From Sitta carolinensis (Eukaryota; Chordata; Aves; Passeriformes; Sittidae), in NCBI GenBank assembly GCA_032173965.1, contig CM063283.1, positions 80,850,743 through 80,914,742 of the forward strand: a DNA stretch of 64,000 nucleotides, read 5' to 3'. The stretch's first letter is position 1. The number at the start of each line of letters is the position of its first letter. The notes below the pieces were generated by a model, which saw only the letters and a list, made by a program, of their open reading frames with translations, made no database searches and was not told the origin of the DNA. Both the position numbers and the translations under genes were made by a program. Shown here one piece after another: positions 27,967-40,570 of this stretch.

Positions 27967-30209
27967 AAAGTCATCGCTTGATTTGATTGTTATTCACTTT
28001 TAAGTACTTTCATTCAACTCTGATTGCTGTGGAATTTGTCTGTTTTATGAGTGTCTTTAAAAGGAGACATTGATGTTTTATGCTGTCTTAAGTGCTAACA
28101 ATCATCGCTGCTAATGAATACAGTCTCATTAATATCTAAATCATTCAAAGCACAAGGGTGTTTCTTTCCCTCTTGAGTTTGCTTTTCCTGGGACAATTAA
28201 TTTTTATATTAGCTACTACATCTGTTTCCAATACCATCCATAAATTTTAGTTTATCCCTTGGATTACAACACTAAGTTTTTCCCTGTAAAGGTAGAACTT
28301 TTTATTCAGGAGGAGAATTTTTAGAAACCTCCCCTCTATCCATAGAAATATAAAATTTATATTTTAAATTTTTGTTTAATTTTTAAATCTATAACTTACA
28401 ACTCTTTAACTATTCCCTAAATGAAAGCTGATATTAATTCCGTGTAAATAACATTACACAGTGAACCATGAAGCAAACTGTTGAGTACAGGACTATTAAA
28501 ACTGATAATATTACACAATGACATTATCAAATCATGTGGGAACAAGTTAAAGAAATTGTATCATCATACCTGTATTTGGATCTTATATTTTTGATTCTGA
28601 AGAATAAAGCTTTCTTTAAAAAAATGCTTTTTGGTGACATATTATTGTGACCATTTCAGGAAAAGCACAGCACTGCCAAAGACTTGTATTGAACCATAGC
28701 CTTAAAATTTCTAAGGAAGAAACTGCAGTGTCCTGGGAAAAATGAATACTCTGGAACTGCATTACCAACAAAAATATAAAATGAGAGTTTTCCTCTAGGG
28801 TTGGACAGTGCAGCAATCCTTCATCCCACATACTATCCAATAACTGGTGGAGCACTGGGATATCACCTAAACCAAACCATAATCGAATCACATGATTTTG
28901 TTGGAATTGTCTGTTGGAAATCATATCACTCTCCCTATGTTGTGAGCTTGGCAATTATGTAGTTTATGAACAAAAGAAATAATATGTGGAACAGGTTTTT
29001 GTCTATCAATCTCTTTTCCTCATATTTGGCTCTTTCTGTTCAGGTAGAAATTGCTTTCTTGTATGAGTACTCTCCTTTTATTTCCATTTGATTTAGATTC
29101 TCTGAATATTCATAAAAAGGATGTTATAGCGTTGCATTTTTAGTATCTTTCTCACTAAATAATAAATGACAACCAGCACCATATTACAGCAGACAGTAAC
29201 ATAGCAGGAGTGTGCTAGGTTCTGAGAGTCTGAATAAACAATGCAAATAAAAAATCATGGTGTTTGCAAGAGCGGTGCGCATCAGGATATACATCACACA
29301 CTGCAGCAATGCTGAACACACGGAGTCCTCTGAGCAACAGAACCAGATGACAGTGATTTCAAAGTGTTTTGCAGATTAGTGATTAGATACTTTGATGCCT
29401 AATGAAGTATGAGATTTTCATGTGATTGAGCATCACTGTTCCCTCTTCACGTGAGCACTAAGCAGCAGACTGGAGCAGGAGAAGCAGTGTCACAATCAAA
29501 GGAGCTTGTGTTCCTGTTTCTGTGCCTTAGGTGGATTGACTTCATGAGAAAATGAGGAAACTGGAAGAAGTTCTTTTGGGACCTGAAATATTTTATTTCC
29601 AGGATAGGTACACAGACTCTTTCCCTCAGAGAGACCATTACCACCTTCTCTTCTCAGGCACCTCCCATAATGGAGCTTGGGCAGAGGAGTGGGCAGAGAG
29701 AAGGAAGTCACTATTTCTTTGTGAAATTTGGATAGAACCGGCCCATTGGTTCAGAAGTTACTATATATGAATAGACACTGACACTTTGATTGCTCAACAT
29801 TCATTCTTTTCAGGCACCTTGATTGAAAATGTGAAGGGAGGAAGAGAGAACAAGTAAATAATCTGCTTTCTAAGTAAAGAGGTCTGACTCCTAACAAGCT
29901 GCAGTTGCCTTCATTTTGCCCCTGATTTCTTACTTTATGGTTAACATAAAGTTCTCATAGGGAGGAAAGAAAAAAAAAAGCAAGTATGTGGAAAGACAAT
30001 TTTACTACACACAGCACTTAATGCGTGCAGATTCTCTCTGAATTCAAAATAAGCATCTTTCAAGTTCCATTATACACATATATATACACATAGATCCATA
30101 TGTATATATGGATATATGTAAACATATTGTAATAAATGTATCAAAATTCGTGCTCTTATAAATATGATAAAAGCACAATAGAAGATATGTTACAAAAAAG
30201 CACCTAGGC
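27266..30209. other. AT-rich intergenic sequence with a long A tract
   Basis: No gene is seen. A 40-base A tract lies at 27924-27963. The 29240-29440 area is of mixed composition and could be conserved non-coding DNA, but nothing in it is diagnostic. Confidence 0.55.
27924..27963. repeat. Poly-A run, 40 bases
   Basis: Uninterrupted A tract after CAGCC. There is no recognisable retroposon body upstream. Confidence 0.9.
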
Positions 30210-30224
30210 TGTTATAAGCCTTGC

Positions 30225-30276
30225 ACAGGTACTGGGAAACTGGTTAACTCACAGGTACTGGGAAACTGGTTAACTC
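30225..30276. repeat. Exact 26-base tandem duplication in the LTR U3
   Basis: Two identical copies of a 26-base unit starting ACAGGTACTGGGAAACTGG stand directly next to each other. Tandem duplications in U3 are common in retroviral enhancers. Confidence 0.9.
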
Positions 30277-30871
30277 ATTTACTCATTTAGCATACACAGG
30301 AATTCGTTCTAAATTAGCAACTCAAGAAGGTGTGTCCTCAAAATTTCTCAAAGCCATCATCGGCCAATAATGGCTACTGATAGAGAGGGTAACTCAATTC
30401 CTGTAACCCACCCTGCATGTAAATCCCCTATTCCCATCTTTCACATATATCAGGTATATTAGGTAATATAATACCTAACCTTAGGTAAGGTATTGTTTGT
30501 TTCGAGATAGTCTTGTCCAAACTGGAGACAGGATTCCTCCAACTCCAGACCCACAACGCTGAATACTCGAACATGAATATTCGAATCTTTCCCGGACATG
30601 CTCGAAAATAGAATTCTCCAACAGTGGACTACATGAATATTCAAAAAAAAAAAAAAAGAAAAAAGACAAAGAACATCTCGCCCCGGGCAAGAAAAACAGT
30701 ATAAAACCACAGCTCACCAGACAGACTTTGTGAAAACACCAGAGTCTTGATGCGAAAGGGGGTCTAGACTGTGTTTTCACCCAGCATCGGTCCCGGTCCT
30801 GGCCTTGACCCTGCTTCTTAAATTGTAGTTAGCAAAAGATTGTATTTCGATTCATGAAATAAAAGCTATCC

Positions 30872-30897
30872 TTTTTTTTTTTTTTTTTTTTTTTTTT
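30872..30897. repeat. Poly-T run, 26 bases
   Basis: Uninterrupted T tract a few bases after the LTR's AATAAA. Confidence 0.9.
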
Positions 30898-31369
30898 AAT
30901 CTAACGTACTCAAATTATTGATTTAGCCTAATTTGGTTGTTTTACCTATAACAATATATATATATGTTTTATGAATGTATCTCTTTCATACAACTTTTCC
31001 TCCCTCACAGGATTTCAGCTGACTGTGTTTCAAGAATCCAAGGCTTACCTCTGGTAGAGAAACCTGTCTCAGACTTGTGAGGAAGTTGCTAAGTTGGAAG
31101 AAAGAGCTGTGACAACATATGCAGAGTGGAATCATGTGAGATAAGAAAGGTAAAATTGACAGTGGAGATAAAATTATTGAAACTGGGTCTGTGAGTGGTT
31201 CAAAGATTCTGAAGGAAAAAATGCCAAAGAGGAAAAGAAAAAACTGAAGGAAGGAGGAGGTGAAAGACAACTCAGCAGGAGATGAATTCCAGAGACCACC
31301 AAGGCGCACCTTGGTGCTTTTACCTGATTCGAAATCTTCCTGACCTGACCTCACTATTGATCCTATTGG

Positions 31370-32060
31370 CTATCTCTCCCTGGAGTCTCTGAGTGTCGCA
31401 TGGGAAGGGGTGAAGCCTAAGCACATTTAGCCTAGCTCTTAGGTAGATATTAGGTAGCTAACATCTGTACTTGCCAAGCAGTGAATAATTGCTTTCTACT
31501 TTATAGCTGTATATGTTATGCTGTCACACTCTCTTCGAAAATAGCTAAAGGCGTCCAAAGTGTTACAGTTACATTAGCTGGGTACATCAAACAGGTAATG
31601 ACTCAGCCATGCTGTGTTTCTGTGGGTGCCACCAAACCCCCAAACAGACCAAAAGCAATTGGTGGCAGAGCTTGGACAGGTATGACTTTGAGGTATGACT
31701 TCTAAGAGGAAAGGAGTTATAAGATCTGCGCTCTCCACTGCACGGTCCGGTCTTTGAAATCTGGCTGTTGAAGGGGTAGATCTAATTGTAACTGCTCAAT
31801 AGGGTAATTTGTGGCCAATTAATGATCTGGAATGCGGGGCTAGAAGGCTTAACTGCAAGAAAGGGTTAACCTGTCTGAAAGTAGTGGTACCAGAGACAGA
31901 TTGACTTCTTGCAAGGGAATAAAGGTTCCCTGGGTGATGAGATGAGAAATAACCTCAGCATTGCCTTATAAACCATCCTGGAATTGGAATATTCAGGGGT
32001 GCAAACTTAGGGATGACCTTAGGATAGCAGAGCTGGGCTACGGGACAGACCTGCAGCTGG
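31370..32060 (+). mobile_element. Possible second LTR/leader segment with a tRNA-Leu-like primer site
   Basis: A block of slightly higher GC begins near CTCTCCCTGGAGTCTCTGAG and includes TGGTGGCAG at 31660-31668. Those nine bases complement the acceptor end of tRNA-Leu, which several endogenous retroviruses use as primer. It is preceded by ...AAAGCAAT, which would fit an LTR end. Downstream (31680-32060) no gag-like protein can be read. The match beyond nine bases is poor, so this may be a degraded leader or chance. I cannot tell whether it belongs to the LTR at 30210-30935. Confidence 0.35.
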
Positions 32061-35000
32061 ATTGAGGTGCTGCATGCAACCACTATCAGGATTAGTGCTG
32101 ATACAAGAGTTCATAAGGAATCTGCTTATGACACATCCATGGAGACTCCATGCAGAACTGCATATACTGGTAGAACTCTGGCCAACACATTATATTCATT
32201 AATCATTTCTCTTTTATATTTAAGTACACTTACGTGTTTAATTGAACTCTAGCGGTACCATAAAAATTCCTCAACACTGTATTTATCTCATTTTCAGACT
32301 GCAACCCTGTACCTTTTAACATTTCCTAATCATTCAGGAGCAATATGGTAGTTGACAGGTAAGCTATTGTCCCAAGATGGAAAATGTGACCTGACACTGG
32401 AAATTTTTAGGTATTTTCAACCAGCAGAACTGTGGTGTATGAAGTTTCTCTCTTTTAATTGGAGACTGTATTGGAAATACAGTATTTGCATCAGCCCAAG
32501 ACTTCTCACTATGTCCTGTGGCCAATGTCTGGGGCATTTATATGGACTGCTGTATCAGTTCCTATCATGATTTCCCAATTATGTCAAACAAATAAACAGC
32601 TTTGAGAGCAGGGACCAAAACTTCCCATGGCAAATACTTCATTCATGAGTCTAGGTTAAAAAGCCATTCAAAAATCTGAATGTTTACCAGTCCCTTTCAA
32701 GGAAGTTTATGTTTACGCAGCTTTAGGAAGAATTCAAGCTCTGTGCCAGCCTTTTCTTAGATATTTAAATGTGGAGGAAAAAAGAAAGAAGTAAATTTTC
32801 TTTCAGTTAATGAGATTTTCTTTGCCCTTAACAGTGTGTTTAGTTTCAATTATTAAAATTATTAGAGAGATGACACTGCATGAAGTAAGGTTCAAATGAG
32901 ATCATATCCTGAAGTCAATAATATAAGATTTTTACTTAACAGTAATTGTGAGGTAGAGAGATAGATAGACATATAGAGAGAAAGAAATAGGAAAAAGAAA
33001 GAGAAAGAATAAGAGTAGAAAGGTACATAGTCATGTCCTGTTGGATCCTGCCGCAAGACTTGATTGTTGCAACTTCAAAGTCAGTTGGTCAAAGCAATGG
33101 TCACTGACTTGATCCATCGGGGTGGAGGAAACACACAAAACAGCATCCACTGGGTTTATATGTGCTAAGGTTCAGATGGGAATGTCCAGGTACCCTCCCT
33201 GGGGCATGAAGGTAGGATTACTGGAGTTTCACACTGAAGGATGTAGTCCTGTGGATCACAGGACACTTAAGGAGTCTTTGGTAGTTTAAGACCCTATAAC
33301 TGCCTCTCAGGTCAGCACAGTGAGTCAACAATAAACCATGAGAAGGGGCGAATACCTTCAGGCTACTTGTGAATATCCAGATATCCAGATACTTCCCCGG
33401 AGGGGAATTTTCATACCTGAGCCATTCTGTTAGGGAGGACACTGGCACAGTTAAAAAGCACTATCCTGCCTCATGGGTTTTGCCTCTTGCCAGCCCTCTC
33501 CCTTATCTTGTTCAATGCCCAGCTGTAGCCTCCTGTGATGAGTTTGCACTGCCCTCTGCACCTGGGCACTTAAGAGGTTGATTGATTGAGTCATTAACTA
33601 GTCCAGTCTCTCATGCAGTGTTTCACCCAGTTTGCAGGGTTTCTTGAGGTCCCATTTTGTATAATGGTCTATTAGTAAGAGAATCAGGCAGCCGGATATT
33701 TCTGTACAATACAAAAGTAGCATGGTCCTCCCATTCCTGGGAAACACTCAAATCAGACTGTAAATAAAGTAAGTGGAATATATAAAAGGGTGAAAGCTCT
33801 TTTAACTGTTCTCCCAAAATATGGGTCACACATGATTAAGAACGTCAAGGAGAAGAGTCAAAGGGAATCAGATTTCACTTTTACAATATCTGTGGGACAG
33901 ATTAAGTTAGGCTTTCTACCTCTGAATTTCTGGGGTATATATTGACCATTTTACAAAGAACTCCTGGGAAGAAGATCCACTATGTCTTAGAAAATCTTCA
34001 CAGATTACTAAGATTACAGCTGCAGTGAACAGGCTGGACACACAAATCAGTGATCTGCATGATACCACAGAAGTGAGGGAAGTTTTTTTAGAAGTAATGG
34101 GAGACAGGCAGACCTGATTCCTCTCTGCAGATCTCCAGATGCTATTTAGTAAATTTAAGCAGTTCTGCTTTGAAGACAGATGCAAATAATGTTGATGTAG
34201 CAACATTTAATTTAGAAGGAAATATTAGCAAAACTTATTTCTTCCCTGTGACCATCTTGAACCTGCTCACAGTATATTCATGTATGTAAAACAGCCAGTC
34301 CAGCCTGTCATGTATACAGAAATTATTTGACACTATGTTCAGCACAGTACATACTGCTTAATGCTAGTGCATAAACTTCTTTATCTGCATTTAACTAACT
34401 TCCAAGTCATCCTGATAAACATATTAATTGAAATAGCTTGTCTCCCTCTTTCAACAGCATTTAAAACAAGACCTAACACAGGATTCCGCAGGATGCAACC
34501 CCACCTAAAAGGAGCAAGTGAAGTATAGAAGAGAGGCTGGGGTTGGAGGTGGCTGTGGTGTGGAGTGGGGAATTAGGTTGACTAATAATGCAAAAGCTGT
34601 TCCTGCTTGAATACTGATGAGACAAGTTATCTATGCTGGCCAGCTGCCTAAATATTTATTTCCTGCCAATGTTTGATTGCCTGTGCTGATCATTGGGGAA
34701 CTGTTATTGTATGAATGCTGCTAAATGATTTTAATCTTTATTTTAATTCCTGTAAGCTTTTAATATAATTGTAAAAGATAATATGTGATTTGGATGTTTT
34801 CTGATTGCTAAAACCTTTGTGCAATAATAAATGAGTATTGAAATTCCCCATGGAAATTCTGGAGTATAGCCAAAGGGCAGATAACTGTGGGTGAAGGCTT
34901 AAGTGAACAGCAGAAAAATCTTGCCACTGCCCTTGCTAGACATGCACAGAGAACACTCTGGTTACATCAACACAGCACTCTTTATCTCTCCTCAGCCTGT

Positions 35001-36415
35001 GTAAGAGGCAGCTGTGGTCTGTTTTCTTGGCCTCTATGCACTCACCCTGCTTTGACATTACCTGTAACTACATGGCCATTCATGAACATTTACCTGTCTT
35101 CCCATGAGCTCAAATTCCTGCAGTAGAGCTGTGTCTGTGCTCAGGGACCACAAAACCCAGCCACCTCCCTGTGTTTCTTCTCTGCTCCTGAACATAATCC
35201 AGGGCATAGCATGTATTTTCCATGGTCTCAAGGCTCTAATTCATGTCAGATGCTCAACTTGGGCTCAATTCCTCAACCTGACTAGACAGATCAGTGTCAC
35301 AGGCCTGACACTACCATGGTCTGGACCAAATTACATTCTCCAAAACAGGGATGAAGCACCAGATAGGATGGCCTGACCAGGGCTAAGGGCACAGCTTTTA
35401 CATGACCAGACTATTTTAAGAAATGAGAACTTTTGGTGTATGCATGAGAAATAGCCGGTGGTGGTTGATAATATATTTTGAAGAACTGGAACTGAGAACC
35501 ACTTCTGTTTAGTGCAGGCAGCAGAATGCAAGAAACGGTCTGTGCTGAATCCTGGGAACTTCTTGTTTCTACTGACCAAGTAAAACTTCCACAGTCCATT
35601 TTCTGGATGGAGAGGAAAAGGCCTGTGTGTAAGGCACAGTCATGCCAGTGACTGTGTGTAGGTGTGTTCGCCTGGGGCGGTCTGTAGGTACAAATTCTGC
35701 AACACATCACAGATTCTTGTTGTCTAGCCTTCACATCCACTTCTGGGATCTCTAAAAATATTCCTTGGCATTGCTAAAGATGAAGGAATAATAAAAATTG
35801 AGGGCAGAAGAGAGCCATCATAAGCACCACATGTATCTTTCTCTCAATATTTATACATACATTTATATGTATGTATGCACACATACGCATATATACACAC
35901 TCTATATGTATTTGCATGTTTACACATGCTCTAGCAGGTTTTTGGCTACTCTTGATTTAGAAATCCCCCTCCCCTCCATGCAATTCCTGGAGCTCACTCA
36001 CATGCTGTGCAGCCAATCATGCAGTTCCAGGAGTCCAGAGCAGGGTCATGACTGGGCCACCACAGTCTATCCCTGCAGCCAAAGCATGGGCCAAGGGTTC
36101 AGCACCCGGGAAAACCACAGAATTGTGTAAGCCAGACCAGAATTCATAAACAAAGACAACCCAGTAAAAAGCACATCATTCTAAATGCATTTCGCACTGA
36201 GAGCAAACGAAAGCATGATTTTGGAACGGTTGAATTGGCCAGGCCTTCCAAAAACACAGGTCAGGAAGGCAGGTTATCCAAAACACACACAGCAGAGTAT
36301 TTCTCCTGTACCATTACATATTAAGACCCAGGTCTCTTCTTAGTGGTAAAATGTTTCTTTATATCTCCCAGTCACTAAAAAAATTAAATACTTCAGTATT
36401 AAAAATTTAATAAAT
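32061..36415. other. Intergenic sequence, no gene seen
   Basis: A purine-rich GA tract lies at about 32950-33015. A mixed-composition block at about 33030-33700 has a minus-strand TATA-like motif (near 33155) and could be another decayed LTR; I could not support this further. A TATG/TACA-rich low-complexity tract occupies about 35840-35925. No exons are visible. Confidence 0.5.
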
Positions 36416-36480
36416 ATTCTATTCTATTCTATTCTATTCTATTCTATTCTATTCTATTCTATTCTATTCTATTCTATTCT
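36416..36480. repeat. Pure (ATTCT)13 pentanucleotide microsatellite
   Basis: Thirteen uninterrupted ATTCT units are flanked by AT-rich DNA. The motif is the same as the unstable repeat of human ATXN10, but nothing here links it to that gene. Confidence 0.95.
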
Positions 36481-36954
36481 ATTTTATATAGTACTACACC
36501 TTAGATGTCTTTACTGAGTGTCTGCCAGGAATCTGTATGAGATCTGTATGCAGCAGTTGTTCTGTTCATAGAGCTCTTCATCACCAAGCATAAGCATTTA
36601 GATGATTGATACAGAAAAAAAAATTTTCTTGAGTTACCACATAATTCAGAGGGGAAAAAAAAAGAGCAGAATTATGTTTTTTCTTAACTGTCTTTAGTTA
36701 GTGTTGTTAATGCATGTGACCTCACTGGTCTGCCCTGGTTACTGCTATAGCAGTGTGTCAGGCAATCTAGTAACAGCACCTGGTGTGTTTCAGTTACAGA
36801 GAGATATAATCAGCAAAACTGGCTATCCTGTTTATTTCTCTTTTCTTCATATAACCATGTTCAGAGACCTGAGCAACATGATACCTATATTTTCATGTTT
36901 ATTTTTGCCTTGAATAATTTTTTTATTGCTCTAATGGCACCCATAGATTTTAAG

Positions 36955-37065
36955 TGAAATAAAAAATAAAATAAAAAAAAAAAAAACAAACAAAACCCCC
37001 ACAACAAACAAAAAAAACACAAGCAAAAAAGCAAATAAAGCAAAACAAAACAAAACAAAAAAAAG
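36955..37065. repeat. A-rich (CAAAA)n-like low-complexity tract
   Basis: About 110 bases are almost entirely A and C on the plus strand, with AACAAACAAAA and CAAAACAAAA units. It gives a spurious Phe-rich frame on the minus strand. Confidence 0.85.
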
Positions 37066-37512
37066 GCAACTCAACAACAATGCCAAATCTGAGATGCATA
37101 TAACCGTGTATGGTATAATTATATGTGAACATGTTTACAGGGCAGACTGAAGCATAACAGAGAGATTTGCGAACTAGCTCTAAACTGTATGTATAAATTC
37201 ATTCCACTTTGGCAGCACACAGGTCTGACATATAAAATCTATAATACACCAGTCAAAAAAGGACAGCTCAAGAGAGAAACTGTGTGAGACAGTGAGAAGG
37301 AAAAAAGCATCCACAAAAACTTAGCCGAGACTTGTTGTGTTACGCATCTCTTTGCTGTCTTTTACTTGAATACATGTATTTATGAACTGACAGGAACTCC
37401 TATCCAACTGCCTTTGACCAGACAGTTATTGCATTAACTGCAGGTGTAAGATGTGAAGGCTAAAAACACAGATTTCAGAGAACTTGTTGCCTCTGCTTGC
37501 TGCTGTTTCCGT

Positions 37513-37560
37513 TGTAGCAAAGTCTGCCGAGGCTGTAGCAAAGTCTGCTGAGGCTGTAGC
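37513..37560. repeat. Two-copy 21-base tandem repeat
   Basis: The unit TGTAGCAAAGTCTGCYGAGG plus C occurs twice (37513-37533, 37534-37554), with a single C/T difference, followed by a partial third copy TGTAGC. Confidence 0.85.
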
Positions 37561-38147
37561 ATGTTAGCTGCAGGAGGAAGCTTCCATGTGCAAGAATGTG
37601 GAGAAATCCTACCTCCTCCTTGGATCTGTAGTGTTTATGCCTGTAAAGTCTACCATCACAAGAAAGAAGATGTTACTTTAGCACTCCCAAATCAAGACTG
37701 GGCAATCATGAAAGTGGTTAAATTACTGGAGCCTGTTTTCACTTTCACAATTGGTACAGTTATATATATCCTGAAATTGAAACTGAAACAAGCTCTTCTG
37801 TTCTCTCAGACATGGCTAGTATTTAAACATTTATACACAGCACTTAGAGAGTTCTTTCCACTGCTCAGGAGATCGAATAATCTTGGTGTTCATGTTCGTT
37901 GTAACTCAGTTTGGTTTATGCTTTGGGTCTTCTCGGTTTGCTTTGCTTTTTCCTCCAGTTTAATTTGTAGCTTTAAAAGTCATGCTGATAAACAGAATTA
38001 GCTATACTAGTATTTGTTGTCCTGCAAATAAAAAAAAAAAAAAAAACAAAACCCACAACCTTTAAACATGCGATGTATATGTCACTCCTTGACACTTTGA
38101 CCATTCACAAGAACCTAAAATCAGAATGGGAAATTTAGTTCAGACCT
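37561..38147. other. Intergenic sequence with one unrecognised ORF
   Basis: An ATG-initiated frame of 146 codons runs from 37561 to 38001 on the plus strand. The product is hydrophobic in places but matches no family I know. Frames this long occur by chance at this density, so I do not call a gene. An A-rich run follows at about 38030-38050. Confidence 0.4.
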
Positions 38148-38412
38148 GATTCACAGAACAATTGAGGCTGGATAGCACCTACCTCTTGAGGTCGTCTAAG
38201 TCAAGCACTGTGCATTTGAAGGGTCAGGTAGAGCAAGTTGTATCTGATTGCATATTGAATGTCACCAAGGATGGAGGTTCCACAACACCTCTGAGCAACC
38301 TGTTCCTGTGTTTCACCACCCTTACAATAAGAATTTTCCTAGTTTTAAGCAAAAGTTCCTGTTCCATTTTGTGCCCATTGCCTCTTGTCTTGCACCTTAG
38401 CTGCTGATGACA
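38148..38412 (-). mobile_element. CR1 LINE 3' fragment, minus strand
   Basis: Read on the minus strand the order is the CR1 3' end: AGACAAGAGGCAATGGGCAC, a TTATTGTAAGGGTGGTG block, CACAGGAACAGGTTGCTCAG, TTGTGGAACCTCCATCC, and finally CAATTGTTCTGTGAA at the tail. It is diverged, truncated and non-coding. Confidence 0.8.
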
Positions 38413-39756
38413 ACTCTTCAAGCCTGGCATTTCTATCAGCTTTCAGTCCACTTTGCTGTCCATTCATCTAGCCCATACTTCATTATCTGTCTATGAAAAT
38501 ATTACAGGAAAATGTTAGAAGGATTCCAAAAGCTGAGAAAACCAATATTTAGAGCTCTACTTTTCTCCATCAAGCTGGTCTTGTACTATAACAAAACACA
38601 AAATGCTGGACAAATCATAAAAAAATTAAATTAGAACCACAAAGAATTCTATAAAAAATGAAACAAACAACTTTCTACCTGAATCTATTTCAAAAGGTTA
38701 ATTTGAACTTCATAAAAAGCTATAGATATACCAGTTAACTTATTATAACTAGCACAACTCTATACAGAACCAGACAATGTGAATTCATTCTATTCTGGGA
38801 AAGACTGAGGATAAAAGAATGGAATACGCAAGCCCTCACACCATATCCACTCACTTTGTGTGTAATAATCCTTTTTTCCCCCTGGTATCTTATTTCTGGC
38901 AACTTTAGTCCTGAAAAATGAATTTTAATTTACATATGACAGGGAGCAAAATGAACTCTGATTTCATAGCTTTACATAGTTCCTCTACCTATAATATTAA
39001 CAGAAGAATAAATTGTCACTAATCTAGTGACAATTATACACATTGAAACATTCTTATCACAACAGTTTTCCAATACAATCACATATGCTGTGAACATTAA
39101 TGCTTGATGTTTGAATGTAAAATCAACTCCCTTATACGTTCTCCCAAGATAATCTTCCCCAAAATTACAAAAAAAAAAAAAAAAAAAGCTAAATCTGTTA
39201 AAAACATCCAGAAATAATGCTATATTTTTTCTAAACGGAAATAATTTTGAGGTTGATGCCTTCTAATTTCCTTGCTTCTAGAAAAGAACACGGAGAAACA
39301 TTATAATTATACCTACAAGCTCCTTCACTGTTAGGTTTGTATAGTAAGTCAGAGTTCTCTCATTCCTATCCCTTCACAGCAAAAAATTGTACTGAAAAAA
39401 TTTACAGGCCCATCTACTGTTTTGTGGTACCACAGCTGTTACCAGCTGGAGATGCTTTGTACCCAGTTAAACTAAGTTAAAAGGCATTTCCCTAGTCACC
39501 TTCAAGTGAACATTTTTGAATCTTTTTATAACTTCAAGTCCCTCTTCTGAAGGAATTCAAGTTGTAATTACATATAGATTGGAAAGATGAAATGGCTTTT
39601 GATTGTATTTTAACAGAAAAGTGACACAAAGTATTACAAAAACCCAACAAACTACAGAGCTTTTTAAAATCTCTCACCAGGTCACTGAAATGCCATAAAC
39701 TTCTTACCTGCTATTTACTATAGCTGACAGATTTTGACTGATTTCACCTGAGTAAG
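38413..39756. other. AT-rich intergenic sequence
   Basis: No gene is seen. A perfect hairpin lies at 39011-39035 and an A tract near 39169-39187. Confidence 0.6.
39011..39035. repeat. Perfect inverted repeat, 11-base arms, 3-base loop
   Basis: AATTGTCACTA and TAGTGACAATT are exact reverse complements around ATC. The flanks are AT-rich with no transposon signature. Confidence 0.85.
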
Positions 39757-39885
39757 TTGGTCTTCTGCTTTTCAAGGATATTAATACAGACTCTTAAAAA
39801 ATACAGATGCATTATTCTTTCAGAAAAGAGAAACTGGAAACTGAGCAACAGGAACCATGCAGTTTCTAAGTGTTTCACTAAACAG

Positions 39886-40290
39886 ATGTACTACAGTAAC
39901 AAGGTCACAAGCTTTCCACAGTTTAAAAATTGGTTCTGGAAAGGAGTTCACATCCAAACTAAAGACCAGGTGAATATCAGGGAACAAAAGAAAGGTGAGG
40001 CTTCCCTCCATTCATTCAAATCCCTGTTGGGTCAAGGGGTGCAACTGGGTTGCTCCACGAGGGAAAGCATGCTGAGGGAACAGCAAGACAGGCACAAGGC
40101 AGCATCCTCACCAACAAAAAGCAAATCCCACCATACCAGCCCCACTCAAGAAAAAGAACAAAGCAGGCCTGGGGTCAGGAAATTTGTGGACAGTGACTAT
40201 TACATTTTACCTATTGAGTATATTTCAGATAACCAGGGAGCTGCTAATACACTAAGAGATATCAATACAGCCCATCCAATTAACCTTTAA
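39886..40290 (+). other. Unrecognised open reading frame, 134 codons from the first ATG
   Basis: This frame extends upstream without a stop to 39757, but there it has no ATG; the first ATG is at 39886. The predicted product is basic and rich in Lys, Ser and Gln, with a KSKSHHTSPTQEKEQSR-like hydrophilic stretch and no known domain. It lies about 1.1 kb downstream of the LIG4 stop on the opposite strand. It is one of the longest frames in the window not explained by a gene or repeat. No promoter, splice context or family resemblance supports it, so it may be chance or decayed sequence. Confidence 0.2.
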
Positions 40291-40570
40291 TATAACATTT
40301 CCCAATCCTTTTTACATGATCTTTTGCATGAACATGACTATGAAAGCACTGCAGCTGAAAACTGACTCCATGTGACCTGCCCACCTTCATTTCTGTTTGA
40401 TACCAATGTTGACATAACAAGAAATGGGGCCTCAGCCTTTCTCCCCTCAAAGTTAATGCATGAATTATCTAACAGTAAAATAAAAACAGTAAAATAAGAA
40501 ATTAAGTTTTGTGCTTTTTGAAAGTGACTGTTTTCTATAGACAAATACCAGGCAGACATTAAAAATAGAT

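Larger units (their letters stand above)
30210..30935 (+). mobile_element. LTR of an endogenous retrovirus, plus orientation (boundaries approximate)
   Basis: The block has the internal order of a retroviral LTR. A U3-like part contains an exact 26-base tandem duplication (30225-30250 and 30251-30276). A TATA box (TATAAAA, 30700-30706) follows, then an R-like part, and an AATAAA at 30858-30863, about 155 bases further on. A 26-base T tract (30872-30897) comes next. The family differs from the LTRs at 1.5 and 15 kb. The proposed start (TGTTATAAGCC) and end are inferred from TG...CA logic; no matching flanking duplication was found. Coding frames inside are artefacts. Confidence 0.6.

Noticed and set aside
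33030..33700. Mixed-composition block considered as a fourth LTR
   Set aside because: Only a TATA-like motif was found; no ends, polyadenylation signal or second copy in the window to support it.
36416..36480. ATTCT repeat as evidence of an ATXN10 copy
   Set aside because: Only the repeat motif is shared; no ATXN10 exon sequence is nearby.
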